A stretch of 64,000 nucleotides of DNA from AP-15 sp963781215 (GCA_963781215.1 CAWAFE010000006.1:62001-126000); one strand, 5' to 3'. Shown: positions 53,274-62,815, counted from the first letter of the stretch. Made by a program: numbers and translations. Notes: generated by a model from the letters alone, not told the origin.

Positions 53274-53487
53274 CCGCTCCCCTGCGGCACACCGGCCACG
53301 GGGCCGAGCGCGCAAGCACACCCTGCCATCAGCAGTGTACCGGCCCTATCGGCTGCCGAGCCGGAATTCGGAGCATCGAAGGCCGCTCGTATCGCCAGGC
53401 CGAAGGCTTAGCAGCCCCGATCCCCGCGCGCGCACCGCGGCTGTCTCGTCGATCGATCCACTCGCCTCTTGATCTGCGGCTACGCTG

Positions 53488-53934
53488 TCAGATCCTGGCA
53501 GTCGCGACGAAGGGGGTCGTCTTCCCGTTTGCCGGCACCGTCATCGTGGCAAAAAACTGGTTGCTGGTCGACCTGCCACGGCCATCGGAATCTGTGGCAT
53601 TGACCGAGTAGTCGAGGCTGACTTTGTCCGAGGCCAGCACGAGCAAGGTCCATTGATATGGTATCGTGAGTAAGCAAACCGCAGTCGAGCCGGAGCGCGT
53701 GGCCGTTACCGTGTCGGACTCGGAAATGTTGTCGAAGACGGTGACGGTAGCATTGTTGCCTGCGACGTTTGCGCCGAAGGTGCACAGGATCGGGGTTGTG
53801 GTAGGAACGGTTGATGCGATCGTGATCGTTATCTTCAACGTCAAAGTGCCGGTGACGGTCGTCGCCGCGGCAGCCTCGGCGACCAAGGTTGCGACCAAAA
53901 GTCCGGCGATCACAGCAACTCTGAGTACCTTCAT
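53488..53934 (-). CDS. small secreted protein, unknown
   Basis: The 148-residue protein has a clear signal peptide (VLRVAVIAGLLVATLVAEAAA), then a threonine-rich beta-type region (VTGTLTLKITITIASTVPTT), two cysteines (around 52 and 86) and SNQFFATMTVPANGKTTPF. Not a recognised family; the pattern suggests a periplasmic or surface beta-sandwich protein such as a pilin-like or spore-coat-U-like protein. It stands alone, with non-coding flanks of about 200 bases. Confidence 0.6.
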   Translation of the reverse strand: MKVLRVAVIAGLLVATLVAEAAAATTVTGTLTLKITITIASTVPTTTPILCTFGANVAGNNATVTVFDNISESDTVTATRSGSTAVCLLTIPYQWTLLVLASDKVSLDYSVNATDSDGRGRSTSNQFFATMTVPANGKTTPFVATARI

Positions 53935-54108
53935 GTTCTCCTCTCACGCTCGTAGCGGAGCGGCGCGCTCCACCGTATGGGTACAACTTGGACTTATTGC
54001 CGCGCTTTCGTCAACCGGCGATCCCCTGCCGACAATCTCGGTATCTGTGAGATCCAGCGGATTGCAGCTTGCCCGGATAAGAGATCGTCGCGTCTCGCGG
54101 GGCGGCAG

Positions 54109-54501
54109 CTAGTAGGGCGGTGGGCAGGGGTACGAGGGAGAGCAGTAATAGGGCGGAGGATAGTAATAGCTCGATGCTGCGGCGGCGGTGCCGACCGCGG
54201 CGCCGACCGCCACCCCAGCCGCCACGCCGGCGCCGGCGCCGTAATAGCCGCCGTGATAGGCGGTCCCCCCGTAATAGCCACCGCGGACGGCGGTGTTGCC
54301 GTACGGGCCACGAACCGCGGCGCCGCCATAGGGGCCTCGCACCGCGGCAGCACCGCCCGGGCCGCGTACCGCGGCGCCGCCCATCGGCCCGCGATATGCA
54401 GCGCCGCCGTGCGGCCCGGCGACGGCACCCCAGCCGAAGGCGTCGGAGGCTGCCGAAATCGCCAGCAGGCCGCTTACGCAGATGAGGGCAAGCCGCTTCA
54501 T
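54109..54501 (-). CDS. glycine- and tyrosine-rich repeat secreted protein
   Basis: The 130-residue precursor has a signal peptide (RLALICVSGLLAISAASDAF) and a repeat region of RGPYGGAAV/RGPMGGAAV/RGPYGNTAV units, then a YHGGYYGAGAGVAAGVAVGA glycine zipper and a tyrosine/proline/cysteine tail (YYYPPPYYCSPSYPCPPPY). Function unknown. Such alphaproteobacterial proteins are exported and low-complexity. It overlaps the start of its neighbour's stop (DUF2092 gene). Confidence 0.75.
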   Translation of the reverse strand: MKRLALICVSGLLAISAASDAFGWGAVAGPHGGAAYRGPMGGAAVRGPGGAAAVRGPYGGAAVRGPYGNTAVRGGYYGGTAYHGGYYGAGAGVAAGVAVGAAVGTAAAASSYYYPPPYYCSPSYPCPPPY

Positions 54502-55293
54502 CTCTTGCCTCCCGTGGCCTTGGCCGGTAGCGGCGCGGAAGGCTTCAGCTCGACCTGGGTCGCGCCCGCCGGCGGCTGGAACGCGAAATCGGCGTCGGTC
54601 GGATGGATCGAGAAGTTCCAATCCGAAAACTCCGCGACGAAGCTCGGCTGGCCAGGCAACGAACGATAGGTCACGATCAGCCGCCGCGGCAGCGATCGGT
54701 CGTTTTTCTCCAGCCACAATTCGAGCTCGATGCCGGGCGGTTGCGAGAACAAGAGATGCAGGCAGGGGGTGCCGTCGATCATCACCGTGTTGACCACACT
54801 GCCCGAGGTGACCCCGGTCAGAAACGCCTTGTTCGGCGCCTCGGTCAGAAAGTCGGCGAGCGGAAAATCTACGCCTAGGCGCCCGATCACCTCCTTCATC
54901 ATCGCTTCGATGGTGCCCTGCGGCACCGGGACGGACGCGTATTTGTTGTCGGCGGTGGAGAACACGACGGCATTCTTGCCATCGAAGATCAGCTTGCGCG
55001 CGCCGTCGTCCCCGGTCCCGTCGACGAGCAGCCGGTTCGGGCGGTGCACCGTCACCTTCATCGTGTGGAAGATGTGAAGCGGCTGGCCGGCCGGATCGGC
55101 GTAGACGCGGATCGTGCGGACCTGGAACGAATACTCTTCCGAGCGCAAGGTCTGACCCATGCGTTCGAGCGCGGCCGAGGCTTCCGCGCTGATCGTGGGC
55201 TTTGCCGACTTACCGGCCGGCGCCGCCGAGCGCGGTCCCGATCACGCCGAGCACAAGCGCGGCAATCAGAACCGTAGCGGATCGTGGCTTCAT
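54498..55293 (-). CDS. DUF2092 family exported protein (frameshift after the signal peptide)
   Basis: The 3' frame (220 codons from 55160) reads LRSEEYSFQVRTIRVYADPA, KLIFDGKNAVVFSTADNKYA, LHLLFSQPPGIELELW and SLPGQPSFVAEFSDWNFSIH, as in DUF2092 proteins, which resemble the LolA/LppX beta-barrel carrier fold. The true start is the ATG at 55293 with signal peptide PRSATVLIAALVLGVIGTAL. One extra base near 55215-55225 separates signal from mature part (PTISAEASAALERM). Periplasmic; function unknown. Confidence 0.75.
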
Positions 55294-55329
55294 GAACGCC
55301 TCCGAGACATGAGAATTCATCCGCGGCAG

Positions 55330-55702
55330 TCAGCGGCGCGGCCGGAGCGCCTGGCGAAACGCTTGCGGCACGGTGACGCACCGCCTCGCATTGCCGATTG
55401 CCGCAGGACCTTAGCGATGTTGGCGTCGATGCTGTCGACATCGATGACGCGGATACCGACCTTGGCCGCAGATACATAGAACATCGCCGCCGACGCCCGG
55501 TCGTCGTCCGCGGTGCCGAGCAGATCGGCGCCGCGCACGCGCTCGACATCCCAGCGTCCGGGAGCGATCCAAGCGTCCGAGGGTGTCGGCGGGGCGCTCG
55601 GTAGCGGCAGCGGCCGCGGGCGGCGGCGCGGCCGGCTGCTCGAACGCTGGCCGCGAGCCCCAAGGCCAGCGCCGAGCCTGCCAGTCGCGTCGTGGCGGTC
55701 AT
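55330..55702 (-). pseudogene. shattered small exported protein (HdeA-like pattern)
   Basis: The sequence can be followed only by changing frame at least three times: signal peptide LAGSALALGLAASV, linker QPAAPPPAAAAATERPAD, core VRGADLLGTADDDRASAAMF, VIDVDSIDANIAKVLRQ and end RRCVTVPQAFRQALRP, stop at 55330. The core recalls periplasmic acid-stress chaperones of the HdeA/HdeB type, but only as a pattern. Repeated single-base shifts mean no functional product as written. The ATG at 55702 overlaps the stop of the glycine-zipper gene. Confidence 0.5.
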
Positions 55703-55935
55703 CAATAGCAGGCGCCCGAGCGGCGCGCGCTGCCGCGCCTGGCGGCGCGAGCTACACCGCCCACGCCGGCGCCGATCGCAGCGCCACGCCCCGCATTGCC
55801 TGAGATCGCACCGATCAGTGCTCCCCCTGCGGCACCGCGCGGCGGGTTGAATTGCGCCGTCTGGACCGCGGCAAAAGCCGGCAGCGTGGCGATGATCCAG
55901 CCTGCGGCCGCGAGCGAGAGCAACATTCGAGCCAC
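55702..55935 (-). CDS. glycine-zipper exported protein
   Basis: The 77-residue protein has a signal peptide (LLSLAAAGWIIATLPAFAA) and a glycine-zipper segment (GAAGGALIGAISGNAGRGAA), then an arginine-rich tail. It is the same general type as the lipoprotein at 15011 but without a lipobox. Its stop overlaps the start of the shattered gene downstream. Confidence 0.6.
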   Translation of the reverse strand: MARMLLSLAAAGWIIATLPAFAAVQTAQFNPPRGAAGGALIGAISGNAGRGAAIGAGVGGVARAARRGSARRSGACY

Positions 55936-56132
55936 GTGTCACCGTGCGATTTCAGGGCATTCGGGGAGATGATCGGCACCCTCCTCCAGCCAGCATGCTA
56001 TCGCTTGGGCCTGCGGACCGCAATCGGCGCGCCGCGACGGCAAGGCCGTGCTAAGCCGGACCGACCGCGCAAGCGCGCGGATTGCGAGGAACCTCGGCAA
56101 AGGCGCGGCTTGACCACGTGCTCGGGTTGGGC

Positions 56133-56939
56133 ATGACTGGTGACGTCGCCGGCTCCTACTCGCGGCTGCCCATGTCGTTGCTCGCTCGCTTTATCGCCGC
56201 CAACCGGCGCCTCAGCAAGGCTACCGAGGATCGCCTGCCGGCAATTTTCAAACGCCATCTCCATACCGTCTACAAATACGACGTTGCAGCCCTGGTCGAC
56301 CGCCGGCCGGGTCAGGTCGTGCTCGATATCGGCGGCGGCAAGGATTGCCCCTTCCTCCCCTTCGTCAGCGAACCCCGGTTGCATCTTATCCTCGCGCTCG
56401 ACTTTTCCGAGGCGGAGCTGCGCCGGAACCGCTTCCTCGAGCGGAAGATTGTCGCGGACGCGTCGGCACGCAGCCTGCCGCTGCGAGACGGCGCGGCCGA
56501 TATCGTCGTATCCCGCTCGGTTATCGAGCACCTTCCCGACAACGCGGCATTTTTTGCCAACTGCGCCCGTGTGCTTCGGCCTGGTGGCGTGGTCGTCCAC
56601 ACTTTCCCATGTAAATTTGCACCCTTCGCGTTGCTGAACCAGATTATTCCTAACTGGTTGACCCGGCGGCTGCTTGCGTATTTTCATCCCGAGTGGCAGG
56701 ACGATTGCGGTTTTCGCGCCTTCTATGACCGCTGCTATTTCTCGGGGGTGCAGGCATTGCTGGCTAGGAGCGGGTTCGAAAACCCGATTTTCATGTTTCG
56801 TTACTATCAAAGTATATATTTCGATTTCTTCTTTCCGCTCTATGCCTTGATGTTGCTCTATGATCTTGCGATAGCGGCGCTGAGGATCCGAAACCTTGCC
56901 TGCGCCATTCTCGTGACAGCGCAGCGGCCGGCTCGTTGA
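56133..56939 (+). CDS. class I SAM-dependent methyltransferase
   Basis: From the ATG at 56133, 268 residues with SAM-binding VVLDIGGGKDCPF, LALDFSEAELRRNRFLE, PLRDGAADIVVSRSVIEHL and VLRPGGVVVHTFPCKF, followed by a hydrophobic C-terminus (IYFDFFFPLYALMLLYDLAI). The hydrophobic end suggests it acts at the membrane, perhaps on a polysaccharide or lipid precursor, as it lies with polysaccharide genes. Confidence 0.8.
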   Translation: MTGDVAGSYSRLPMSLLARFIAANRRLSKATEDRLPAIFKRHLHTVYKYDVAALVDRRPGQVVLDIGGGKDCPFLPFVSEPRLHLILALDFSEAELRRNRFLERKIVADASARSLPLRDGAADIVVSRSVIEHLPDNAAFFANCARVLRPGGVVVHTFPCKFAPFALLNQIIPNWLTRRLLAYFHPEWQDDCGFRAFYDRCYFSGVQALLARSGFENPIFMFRYYQSIYFDFFFPLYALMLLYDLAIAALRIRNLACAILVTAQRPAR

Positions 56940-56974
56940 GCGGCCCGCGCCGGTCGCCATGCGAACGCCGATAC

Positions 56975-57805
56975 CTAGACCGGCTCGGTCGACGGCTGGA
57001 ACGCTGCGGGCTCGGCCTTCCTTGCGCCGAACACCGTATCGAGAAGCTCGTCTCCAGGGTTTGGCATTTCGACGCCGAGCGCGTCGTCGAGCAGCCGGCC
57101 GACCCGCTCGATCTTGTCGGCGGCGTCGATCGACGGGGCGATGCAGATCGCCCGCCCGGCCTGGATCACGTCGCGCAGATAGGCGGAATACATCGCCTCT
57201 GCGCGGAACGAGGCAGCCATCCGGGCGAGATGGCGCTGCGTGATGCGGCTCAGATAGCGATTGGCGAGGAGCAGCCGGGCGAGGACATAGACCGCGATAC
57301 TCGCGAACAAAATCCACAGAATATTCTCCGCAAACTCGAAGACGCTGAACCCTCTGCGCGGATCGAAATATTGGCCGACCTCCAGGATGGCGGCGTAACC
57401 GATGAGCATCAAGACGACGCGCAACAGGTGACCCTTGAAGCGGACGACAAGATACGCGATCACTTCTTGCGAATTGGAGCCCTGGCGAAGAAAATGAGGC
57501 CGCCGAGGATCGGCCAGGGCGAACAGCACCGTCCCGATCGCAAAGGCCGCCCCTTGAACGATCGGCGAGGCCAGATCGAGGGCTGCAAGCCGTGGATTGG
57601 GGAGCCACATGATTAGGACGATCACGACCGCCCATGCCCAGCAAGCAATCCGGAGCGCCCGCACGCGTTGCTTCCCTTCCGACAGCGAATATGACCGGGC
57701 CGCCGATCGAAATCGGCGCCTGGCGGTGGTGAAAATATGATCGGACACTGAAAAAAATGCAAACGAACAACTTGCCGAAACGGATCCCCGCCAGCGCCGA
57801 CACAT
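56975..57805 (-). CDS. VanZ-like membrane protein
   Basis: The 276-residue frame has four hydrophobic segments (ACWAWAVVIVLIMWLPN, AAFAIGTVLFALADP, VVLMLIGYAAILEVGQYFDP, ENILWILFASIAVYVLARLL). The middle LEVGQYFDPRRGFSVFEFAENI resembles VanZ-family proteins. The C-terminal 90 residues are soluble and unrelated. Start uncertain: ATG at 57805 is used, but a GTG at 57748 (VSDHIFTTARRR) is also plausible. Role unknown. Confidence 0.6.
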   Translation of the reverse strand: MCRRWRGSVSASCSFAFFSVSDHIFTTARRRFRSAARSYSLSEGKQRVRALRIACWAWAVVIVLIMWLPNPRLAALDLASPIVQGAAFAIGTVLFALADPRRPHFLRQGSNSQEVIAYLVVRFKGHLLRVVLMLIGYAAILEVGQYFDPRRGFSVFEFAENILWILFASIAVYVLARLLLANRYLSRITQRHLARMAASFRAEAMYSAYLRDVIQAGRAICIAPSIDAADKIERVGRLLDDALGVEMPNPGDELLDTVFGARKAEPAAFQPSTEPV

Positions 57806-57907
57806 GTCTTGTTAACCACAGAAAACATTGCATTCTTTTGTGAAGTCGGGTAAGAAGGCGACTCCTCAGCGCTTCACGAAATCCGGATCGCTCGGTGAGA
57901 GGCTGCC

Positions 57908-58963
57908 ATGCCCTCTCTTTTGCCAAACACACAGGAAGCGCCAGAGAGCGCGCCGGTTGCTCGGTCTCGGACCGACATCTGCATTACCGTCGATACGGAA
58001 TTCAGCGTTGCCGGCGCCTTCGCCGATCCGCAGCGCTATCGGCCGCTGAGCCGCGAACTGGTCGAGTGCCAGGTGAACGGGCGCAGCCAAGGTCTGGGGT
58101 TTATTCTGGAGGCGCTGAGGCAAGCCGATATCGCAGCCACATTTTTCGTGGAAGTGCTGCAAAGCGCCTATTTCGGCGATGGACCGATGCGGCGGATCGC
58201 CGAGCAGATCGCCCAGGCAAACCAGGATCTACAGCTGCATCTTCACCCTTGCTGGCTACATTTTAGCAGCAGCGGCTGGAGCACGTACCAGCCGGAGAAC
58301 GATTCTTGCGCGGCGCGATCGTTCGACGAACTGACCGAGATGATCGATGTTGGGTATTCGGCCTTCTCTCGCTGGGGCTTGCCACCCCCGATCGCGCTGC
58401 GTACGGGCGGGTTCAGCAGCGGCCGCGTCGTCGATCGGGCGATGCGGCAATGCGGCATGAAGCTCGGCTCGAACATCGCACTCGCCGCCTATCGCCCCGC
58501 GGACCCCGAATTGCATCTGGTCAGCGGCAGCGCTCTGATCGACGGCGTGCTCGAAATCCCGGTCCTGACCTATGCGACGCCGTCTCCGCCGCGTGGCTCG
58601 CGGCTGCGCACGACGGCGATCACCTCGACGTCCTGGCCGGAGATGGAAACGCTGCTGTGGCAGGCGCGCGACGCCGGAATTTCGCCGGTCGTGATCCTGA
58701 CCCACCCCTTCGAATTCGTCAAAAGGACCGATTTCAGGTATCAGGACATGCGGCGCAACCACGTGAACCAGCGGCGGTTCGAGCGCTTGCTCGAATTCCT
58801 CGATCAGCACTCGGACGAATTCGTGCCAACGACGTTCGCGCGCTCGGGCGACACATGGTTCAAGGCCGGGGGACAGCGCGGTGAACTGTTGCGCGTGCCG
58901 GCGCATCTGGCGATTGCACGGATGGTGCATAATTTAGTGAACACCCAAATATGGCATTACTGA
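57908..58963 (+). CDS. polysaccharide deacetylase-like protein
   Basis: The 351-residue protein begins its domain with DICITVDTEFSVAGAF (metal aspartates), ADIAATFFVEVLQSAYFG, DLQLHLHPCWLHF (HxxH metal pair), ALRTGGFSSGRVVDRAM and VVILTHPFEFVKR. This fits NodB-like carbohydrate esterase 4 enzymes acting on surface polysaccharide. Such a deacetylase is common in exopolysaccharide clusters of the exosortase type, and the ligase at 59194 supports that context. No signal peptide is apparent. Confidence 0.78.
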   Translation: MPSLLPNTQEAPESAPVARSRTDICITVDTEFSVAGAFADPQRYRPLSRELVECQVNGRSQGLGFILEALRQADIAATFFVEVLQSAYFGDGPMRRIAEQIAQANQDLQLHLHPCWLHFSSSGWSTYQPENDSCAARSFDELTEMIDVGYSAFSRWGLPPPIALRTGGFSSGRVVDRAMRQCGMKLGSNIALAAYRPADPELHLVSGSALIDGVLEIPVLTYATPSPPRGSRLRTTAITSTSWPEMETLLWQARDAGISPVVILTHPFEFVKRTDFRYQDMRRNHVNQRRFERLLEFLDQHSDEFVPTTFARSGDTWFKAGGQRGELLRVPAHLAIARMVHNLVNTQIWHY

Positions 58964-59193
58964 TCGCCGAGCCTCTCGGGTGGCGTCCTTCTCGTTCTTG
59001 GGAACTAGCAGCCGGCTTGCGCCTGGCGACGTCCATGCGCGGCGTTGGCTCGCGAATTACGTCCCGGCGTCCTGGGACAGGCTGTTCGGATTATTGTGCG
59101 GCACTTTGACCCCCTTGTTCGCTCTGGCCTCGAAAAAACTGGCTGGCAAACGTGACCAAGCCATCACGGTCGATCGTTAGGAAATAATGTTCC

Positions 59194-60543
59194 ATGCGCG
59201 GATTGTTGTTGTTTTTCATCTACTTCGGAATGCTACCTTTAATATTTATCATAACGCCTTTCGTTGGAATCTTGATGTGGTTCTGGATTTCCTTGATGAA
59301 CCCGCACCAGTTGGTATGGGGCGCTTTCGACTGGGTGCCGTGGGCGCTGATCGTTGCGGTCGCGACGCTGGTATCTTGTGTGCTGAGGCCGAGCGAGCCG
59401 AAGCTTCCTCCGCCCGGCAAGACGACGGTGCTCCTTTTGTTGCTGATGATCTGGGTGTCGATCACATCGATTTCAGGCATTGCGCCCAGGATATGGATCT
59501 ACGACGGGTGGCAGGCATCCGAGAAGATGCTGTTGATGACGCTCGTGGCATACATGCTGACAAACACGCGAGAGCGTCTCGATCAATTGATCCTTGTCTG
59601 CGCGCTTTCTATCGCGTTCTTTGGTGCCAAGGGCGGTTTATTCTCCGTGCTGACGGGCGGCGTCAACCACGTTCTGGGGCCTAGCGATACGCAGATCGCC
59701 GACAACAACGATCTGGGAGTGGCGCTGACCGTTTTTCTTCCACTCCTCTTTTATGTGCGGGAACGATACGCGATCACCCATCCCAGCCTCAAATGGCCGC
59801 TGCTGGGGTTGATTGGGCTGACGTTTCTGGGTGACATCTTTACCTACTCCCGTGGTGCTCTGCTGGCGATATCCGCGATAGGAGGCATGCTGTGGCTCCG
59901 TTCGCGCCAGAAACTCTGGCTGGCGGTGTTGATCTTGATCGCGGCGGTCGGGGTGTGGAACTTCGCACCCGAGAAATGGTTCGACCGGATGGGGACGATC
60001 CAAACCTATCAGGAGGACGAGTTGGCCGAGAGCCGTCTCTACCTGTGGCAGCTCGCCTGGGAGATGGCGCTCAAGCATCCGATTACCGGTGGCGGGTTTC
60101 ACTGGTCATACGACCCGGCAGCGGTCAACCGCGAGCTGAGCGACAGCGGCCTGCCGCGGCTGACCCGGTCGCGCGCGCCGCACAGCATCTGGTTTCAGAT
60201 GCTCGGCGATCACGGCTTTGTCGGTTTGGCGATCTTTGTCGCGATCCTGGCAAGCATGGCCGTCGACACCCAGTGGCTGATCCGACGCTCGCGGAACGAG
60301 CCGGACCTCGCCTGGGCAAATAATCTCGGGCGGATGCTGCAGGTGTCGCTGGTCGGGTATTGTGTCGGCGGGACGTTCGTGACGCTAGCGATGTATGACG
60401 GGTTTTTTGCGGTGGTGCTGATCGCTGCGGCGGCGCGTCGCGTCGTGGCGACCGAACTGGCTCAGCGCGGCGCAGAGGCCAGGAAGGCGACCCTCGCGGT
60501 CGGCCGGCCGGGCAGTCCCCTCACGCCGCAGCCGGTTTCGTGA
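59194..60543 (+). CDS. O-glycosylation ligase, exosortase A-associated (Wzy/WaaL-like)
   Basis: The 449-residue membrane protein begins with IYFGMLPLIFIITPFVGILM and WFWISLMNPHQLVWGAFD, the signature start of the exosortase A system-associated putative O-glycosylation ligase family, and has ten to eleven segments. The Wzy_C region with RAPHSIWFQMLGDHGFVGL and HPITGGGFHWSYDP carries the conserved GxGF and H motifs. It would join a polysaccharide to protein or lipid at the periplasmic face. No exosortase or PEP-CTERM gene lies in the window. Confidence 0.85.
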   Translation: MRGLLLFFIYFGMLPLIFIITPFVGILMWFWISLMNPHQLVWGAFDWVPWALIVAVATLVSCVLRPSEPKLPPPGKTTVLLLLLMIWVSITSISGIAPRIWIYDGWQASEKMLLMTLVAYMLTNTRERLDQLILVCALSIAFFGAKGGLFSVLTGGVNHVLGPSDTQIADNNDLGVALTVFLPLLFYVRERYAITHPSLKWPLLGLIGLTFLGDIFTYSRGALLAISAIGGMLWLRSRQKLWLAVLILIAAVGVWNFAPEKWFDRMGTIQTYQEDELAESRLYLWQLAWEMALKHPITGGGFHWSYDPAAVNRELSDSGLPRLTRSRAPHSIWFQMLGDHGFVGLAIFVAILASMAVDTQWLIRRSRNEPDLAWANNLGRMLQVSLVGYCVGGTFVTLAMYDGFFAVVLIAAAARRVVATELAQRGAEARKATLAVGRPGSPLTPQPVS

Positions 60544-60561
60544 GAGCCTGGCGGGCTCGGT

Positions 60562-61815
60562 TTACGGGAGGACTGCAGAATCGCGCGGCTGACGGACCGT
60601 CGACCGCGGCGCTCCTTTAGGCGCGCGCAAGGCGAGCAGGCCGCAGAGGAGGGCGAGCACCAGGGATGCATCGACCACGACCACCACCCACAGCGCCGAA
60701 TCCCGCGGCAGCTGGCCGAGAAGGAAGGTGCCGAGGGCGGCTGTCGACATCTGCAAGAACCCGATCAGGCCCGAAGCGGCGCCGGCGATCCTCGGGTAGA
60801 TGCTGAGCCCAGCGGCGATGCCCGGCGGCTGGCTGAGACCGTTGCCGACCGAGCTCAGCGCCATCGGCACGAAGATTGACCACGTCGTCAACCCGCCCAA
60901 GAGCGGCCACAGAGCCAGCACGACCCCCGAGGCGAGCGACAGCGCCAGCCCGTGGATGAAAAGCCGGGTGCTGCCGAGGCGCACCGCGAAACGGGCGGAG
61001 ACGGCATTCCCCAGCACATAGCCTGCCATCGGCAGCAGGATCATCAGCCCGTAGGTACTCGGCGGCTCGTGCAGCAGCTCGCTGAGCAGGTAGGGGGCTC
61101 CCGCCAGAAACGTGAACCACGAGGCGCTGGTGAAGGCCGTCGCCAGCGACAGGGCGAGAAACGCTCTCGACCGCAGCAATACGACGAAGGAGCCGGCCAT
61201 GCCGGCGAGGTTCAGCGGCGCTCTGGCGACATGGGTTTCCTCGAGCCTGGCCGTCGTCGCGGCGAGCACGGCTGCGCCCAGGATCGCGAGAAGGGCAAAA
61301 TCGGCGCGCCAGCCGGCCCATTCGGCGAGATAGGCGCCGACTACGGGTGCCAGCGAGGGCGCCAAGGTCATCGCCATGGTGACCGTGGCGATGGCGCTCG
61401 CCGAGCGCTCGCGGTCGAAGACGTCGCGGATGATCGCCCGGCCGAGCACCATCCCGGCACAGCCGCCGCCAGCCTGCAGCGCGCGGCCGAGGATCAGCAT
61501 CGTGAGCGACGAGGCGAGCCCGCATACCGCGGTTCCGGTGAGGAACAACACCAGTCCGCCGAGCAGCATCGGCCGCCGCCCGAACCGGTCGGAGAGCGGG
61601 CCATAGACCAGCTGGCCCACGGCGATACCGGTGAGAAACAACGTCAACACGAGCTGCACGTCGCCGGGTCCCGCGCCGAAGACCGCGGCGAGCAGTGGCA
61701 GCAGCGGCACCAGCATGTGCAGTGCTGCGGGCGCGATTGCGCTGATCAGGGCCAGCAAGGCGAGCGGCGGTGGGCGTCGGACCACCGGCGCGCCGGCGCG
61801 CAGCAAGGGCATCAC
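60562..61815 (-). CDS. MFS transporter, Bcr/CflA family drug exporter
   Basis: The 417-residue protein has twelve membrane segments and the motif A loop YGPLSDRFGRRPMLLGGLVL after TM2, VLTLFLTGIAVGQLVYGP, RALQAGGGCAGMVLGRAIIRD and TLAPSLAPVVGAYL, the layout of Bcr/CflA exporters. Substrate unknown; typical ones are bicyclomycin, chloramphenicol or sulfonamides. The stop of the upstream TauD gene is 15 bases away. Confidence 0.92.
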   Translation of the reverse strand: MMPLLRAGAPVVRRPPPLALLALISAIAPAALHMLVPLLPLLAAVFGAGPGDVQLVLTLFLTGIAVGQLVYGPLSDRFGRRPMLLGGLVLFLTGTAVCGLASSLTMLILGRALQAGGGCAGMVLGRAIIRDVFDRERSASAIATVTMAMTLAPSLAPVVGAYLAEWAGWRADFALLAILGAAVLAATTARLEETHVARAPLNLAGMAGSFVVLLRSRAFLALSLATAFTSASWFTFLAGAPYLLSELLHEPPSTYGLMILLPMAGYVLGNAVSARFAVRLGSTRLFIHGLALSLASGVVLALWPLLGGLTTWSIFVPMALSSVGNGLSQPPGIAAGLSIYPRIAGAASGLIGFLQMSTAALGTFLLGQLPRDSALWVVVVVDASLVLALLCGLLALRAPKGAPRSTVRQPRDSAVLP

Positions 61816-61830
61816 GGCTCCGGCACACGC

Positions 61831-62718
61831 TCAGAACGGCACCGTGCCCCTGACCACGCTGCGGTGCAATATCCGCCGGTCCCGACTCGTGTCGTAATTG
61901 GCGACGGCGCGATGGAGGAGGCAGCGGTTGTCCCACATCACCAAATCGCCCGGCCGCCAGCGATGAGCGTAGACGAATTGCCGCTGCGTCGTGTGCTCGA
62001 GCAGCTCATCGAGGAGCGTCACTCCTTCCACCTCGCGGATCCCGAGGATATGCGAGGCATGATTGCCGAGATAGAGCGCCTTTCTGAGGGTGTCCGGGTG
62101 AGTGCGGACGAGCGGGTGGTCGACCGGCGGCTGCTCGCGCCGTTCCGCCAGCATAGCTGGGAGCTCATCCGATCGGCGGGCGCCGGCTCCCCAGCGGAAG
62201 ACTACGCGCAAGCCATCGATTCGGCGTTTCGTCGCCTCCGGCAAGAGGGCGTAGCCGATCGCGGTGTTGGCGAACTCCGTGTCACCGCCCCGCGGCGGCA
62301 GCTCGACCGCATAGAGCATCGTCAGCATCGGCGGCGTGGCGTAATAGGGCTTGTCCGTATGCCAGCGGTAGTTGCTCACCGGCGAGGCGGACCGGTCGAC
62401 CGGGTTGCCGCTTGCGTCGAGGTTGGAGATGACATGCGCGACCGCATATCGCTTGTGCGCCGAGTTTGCACCGCCGTGACGCTCGACCTGGCCGAAATTT
62501 GCGGCGAAGGCGTATTGCTGCTCCCTCGTCAGCGCCTGGTCGCGGAAGACGAGGACATGGTGTTCGTGAAATGCCGATAGGATCGTGTCCTTCAGCGCCC
62601 GCGGCAACGGCCGCGACAGATCGACGCCGGCGATCGATAAACCGCCGGCGGCTGAGAGCCGCGACCCGAACGCATGCTGTCGATCGGCACCGGGATCTCG
62701 CAGTAAGGGTTCGCTCAT
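61831..62718 (-). CDS. TauD/TfdA-family 2-oxoglutarate-dependent dioxygenase
   Basis: The ATG at 62718 gives 295 residues. The Fe(II) triad is visible: HxD in YRWHTDKPYY and the distal histidine in CLLHRAVANYD, followed by the 2-oxoglutarate arginine (RDRRILHRSVVRG). It also has FHEHHVLVFRDQALTREQQY and LYAVELPPRGGDTEFANT. TauD members oxidise taurine, alkyl sulfates or aryloxy acids. The substrate is unknown. Confidence 0.92.
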   Translation of the reverse strand: MSEPLLRDPGADRQHAFGSRLSAAGGLSIAGVDLSRPLPRALKDTILSAFHEHHVLVFRDQALTREQQYAFAANFGQVERHGGANSAHKRYAVAHVISNLDASGNPVDRSASPVSNYRWHTDKPYYATPPMLTMLYAVELPPRGGDTEFANTAIGYALLPEATKRRIDGLRVVFRWGAGARRSDELPAMLAERREQPPVDHPLVRTHPDTLRKALYLGNHASHILGIREVEGVTLLDELLEHTTQRQFVYAHRWRPGDLVMWDNRCLLHRAVANYDTSRDRRILHRSVVRGTVPF

Positions 62719-62815
62719 CGGCGGGCCGCTTCGCGTTGGCGACCAAAAAGCCGAGCATGAACCGCCGGCCACCCGCCGGCAAGCCCGCAACTCAGCAACA
62801 GCCTCCGACGCGGCC

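Noticed and set aside
58980..59180. 66-codon frame between the deacetylase and the O-ligase, start GTG
   Set aside because: No motif, no signal, weak start; the second half (LLCGTLTPLFALASKKL) is hydrophobic but too short to support a call.
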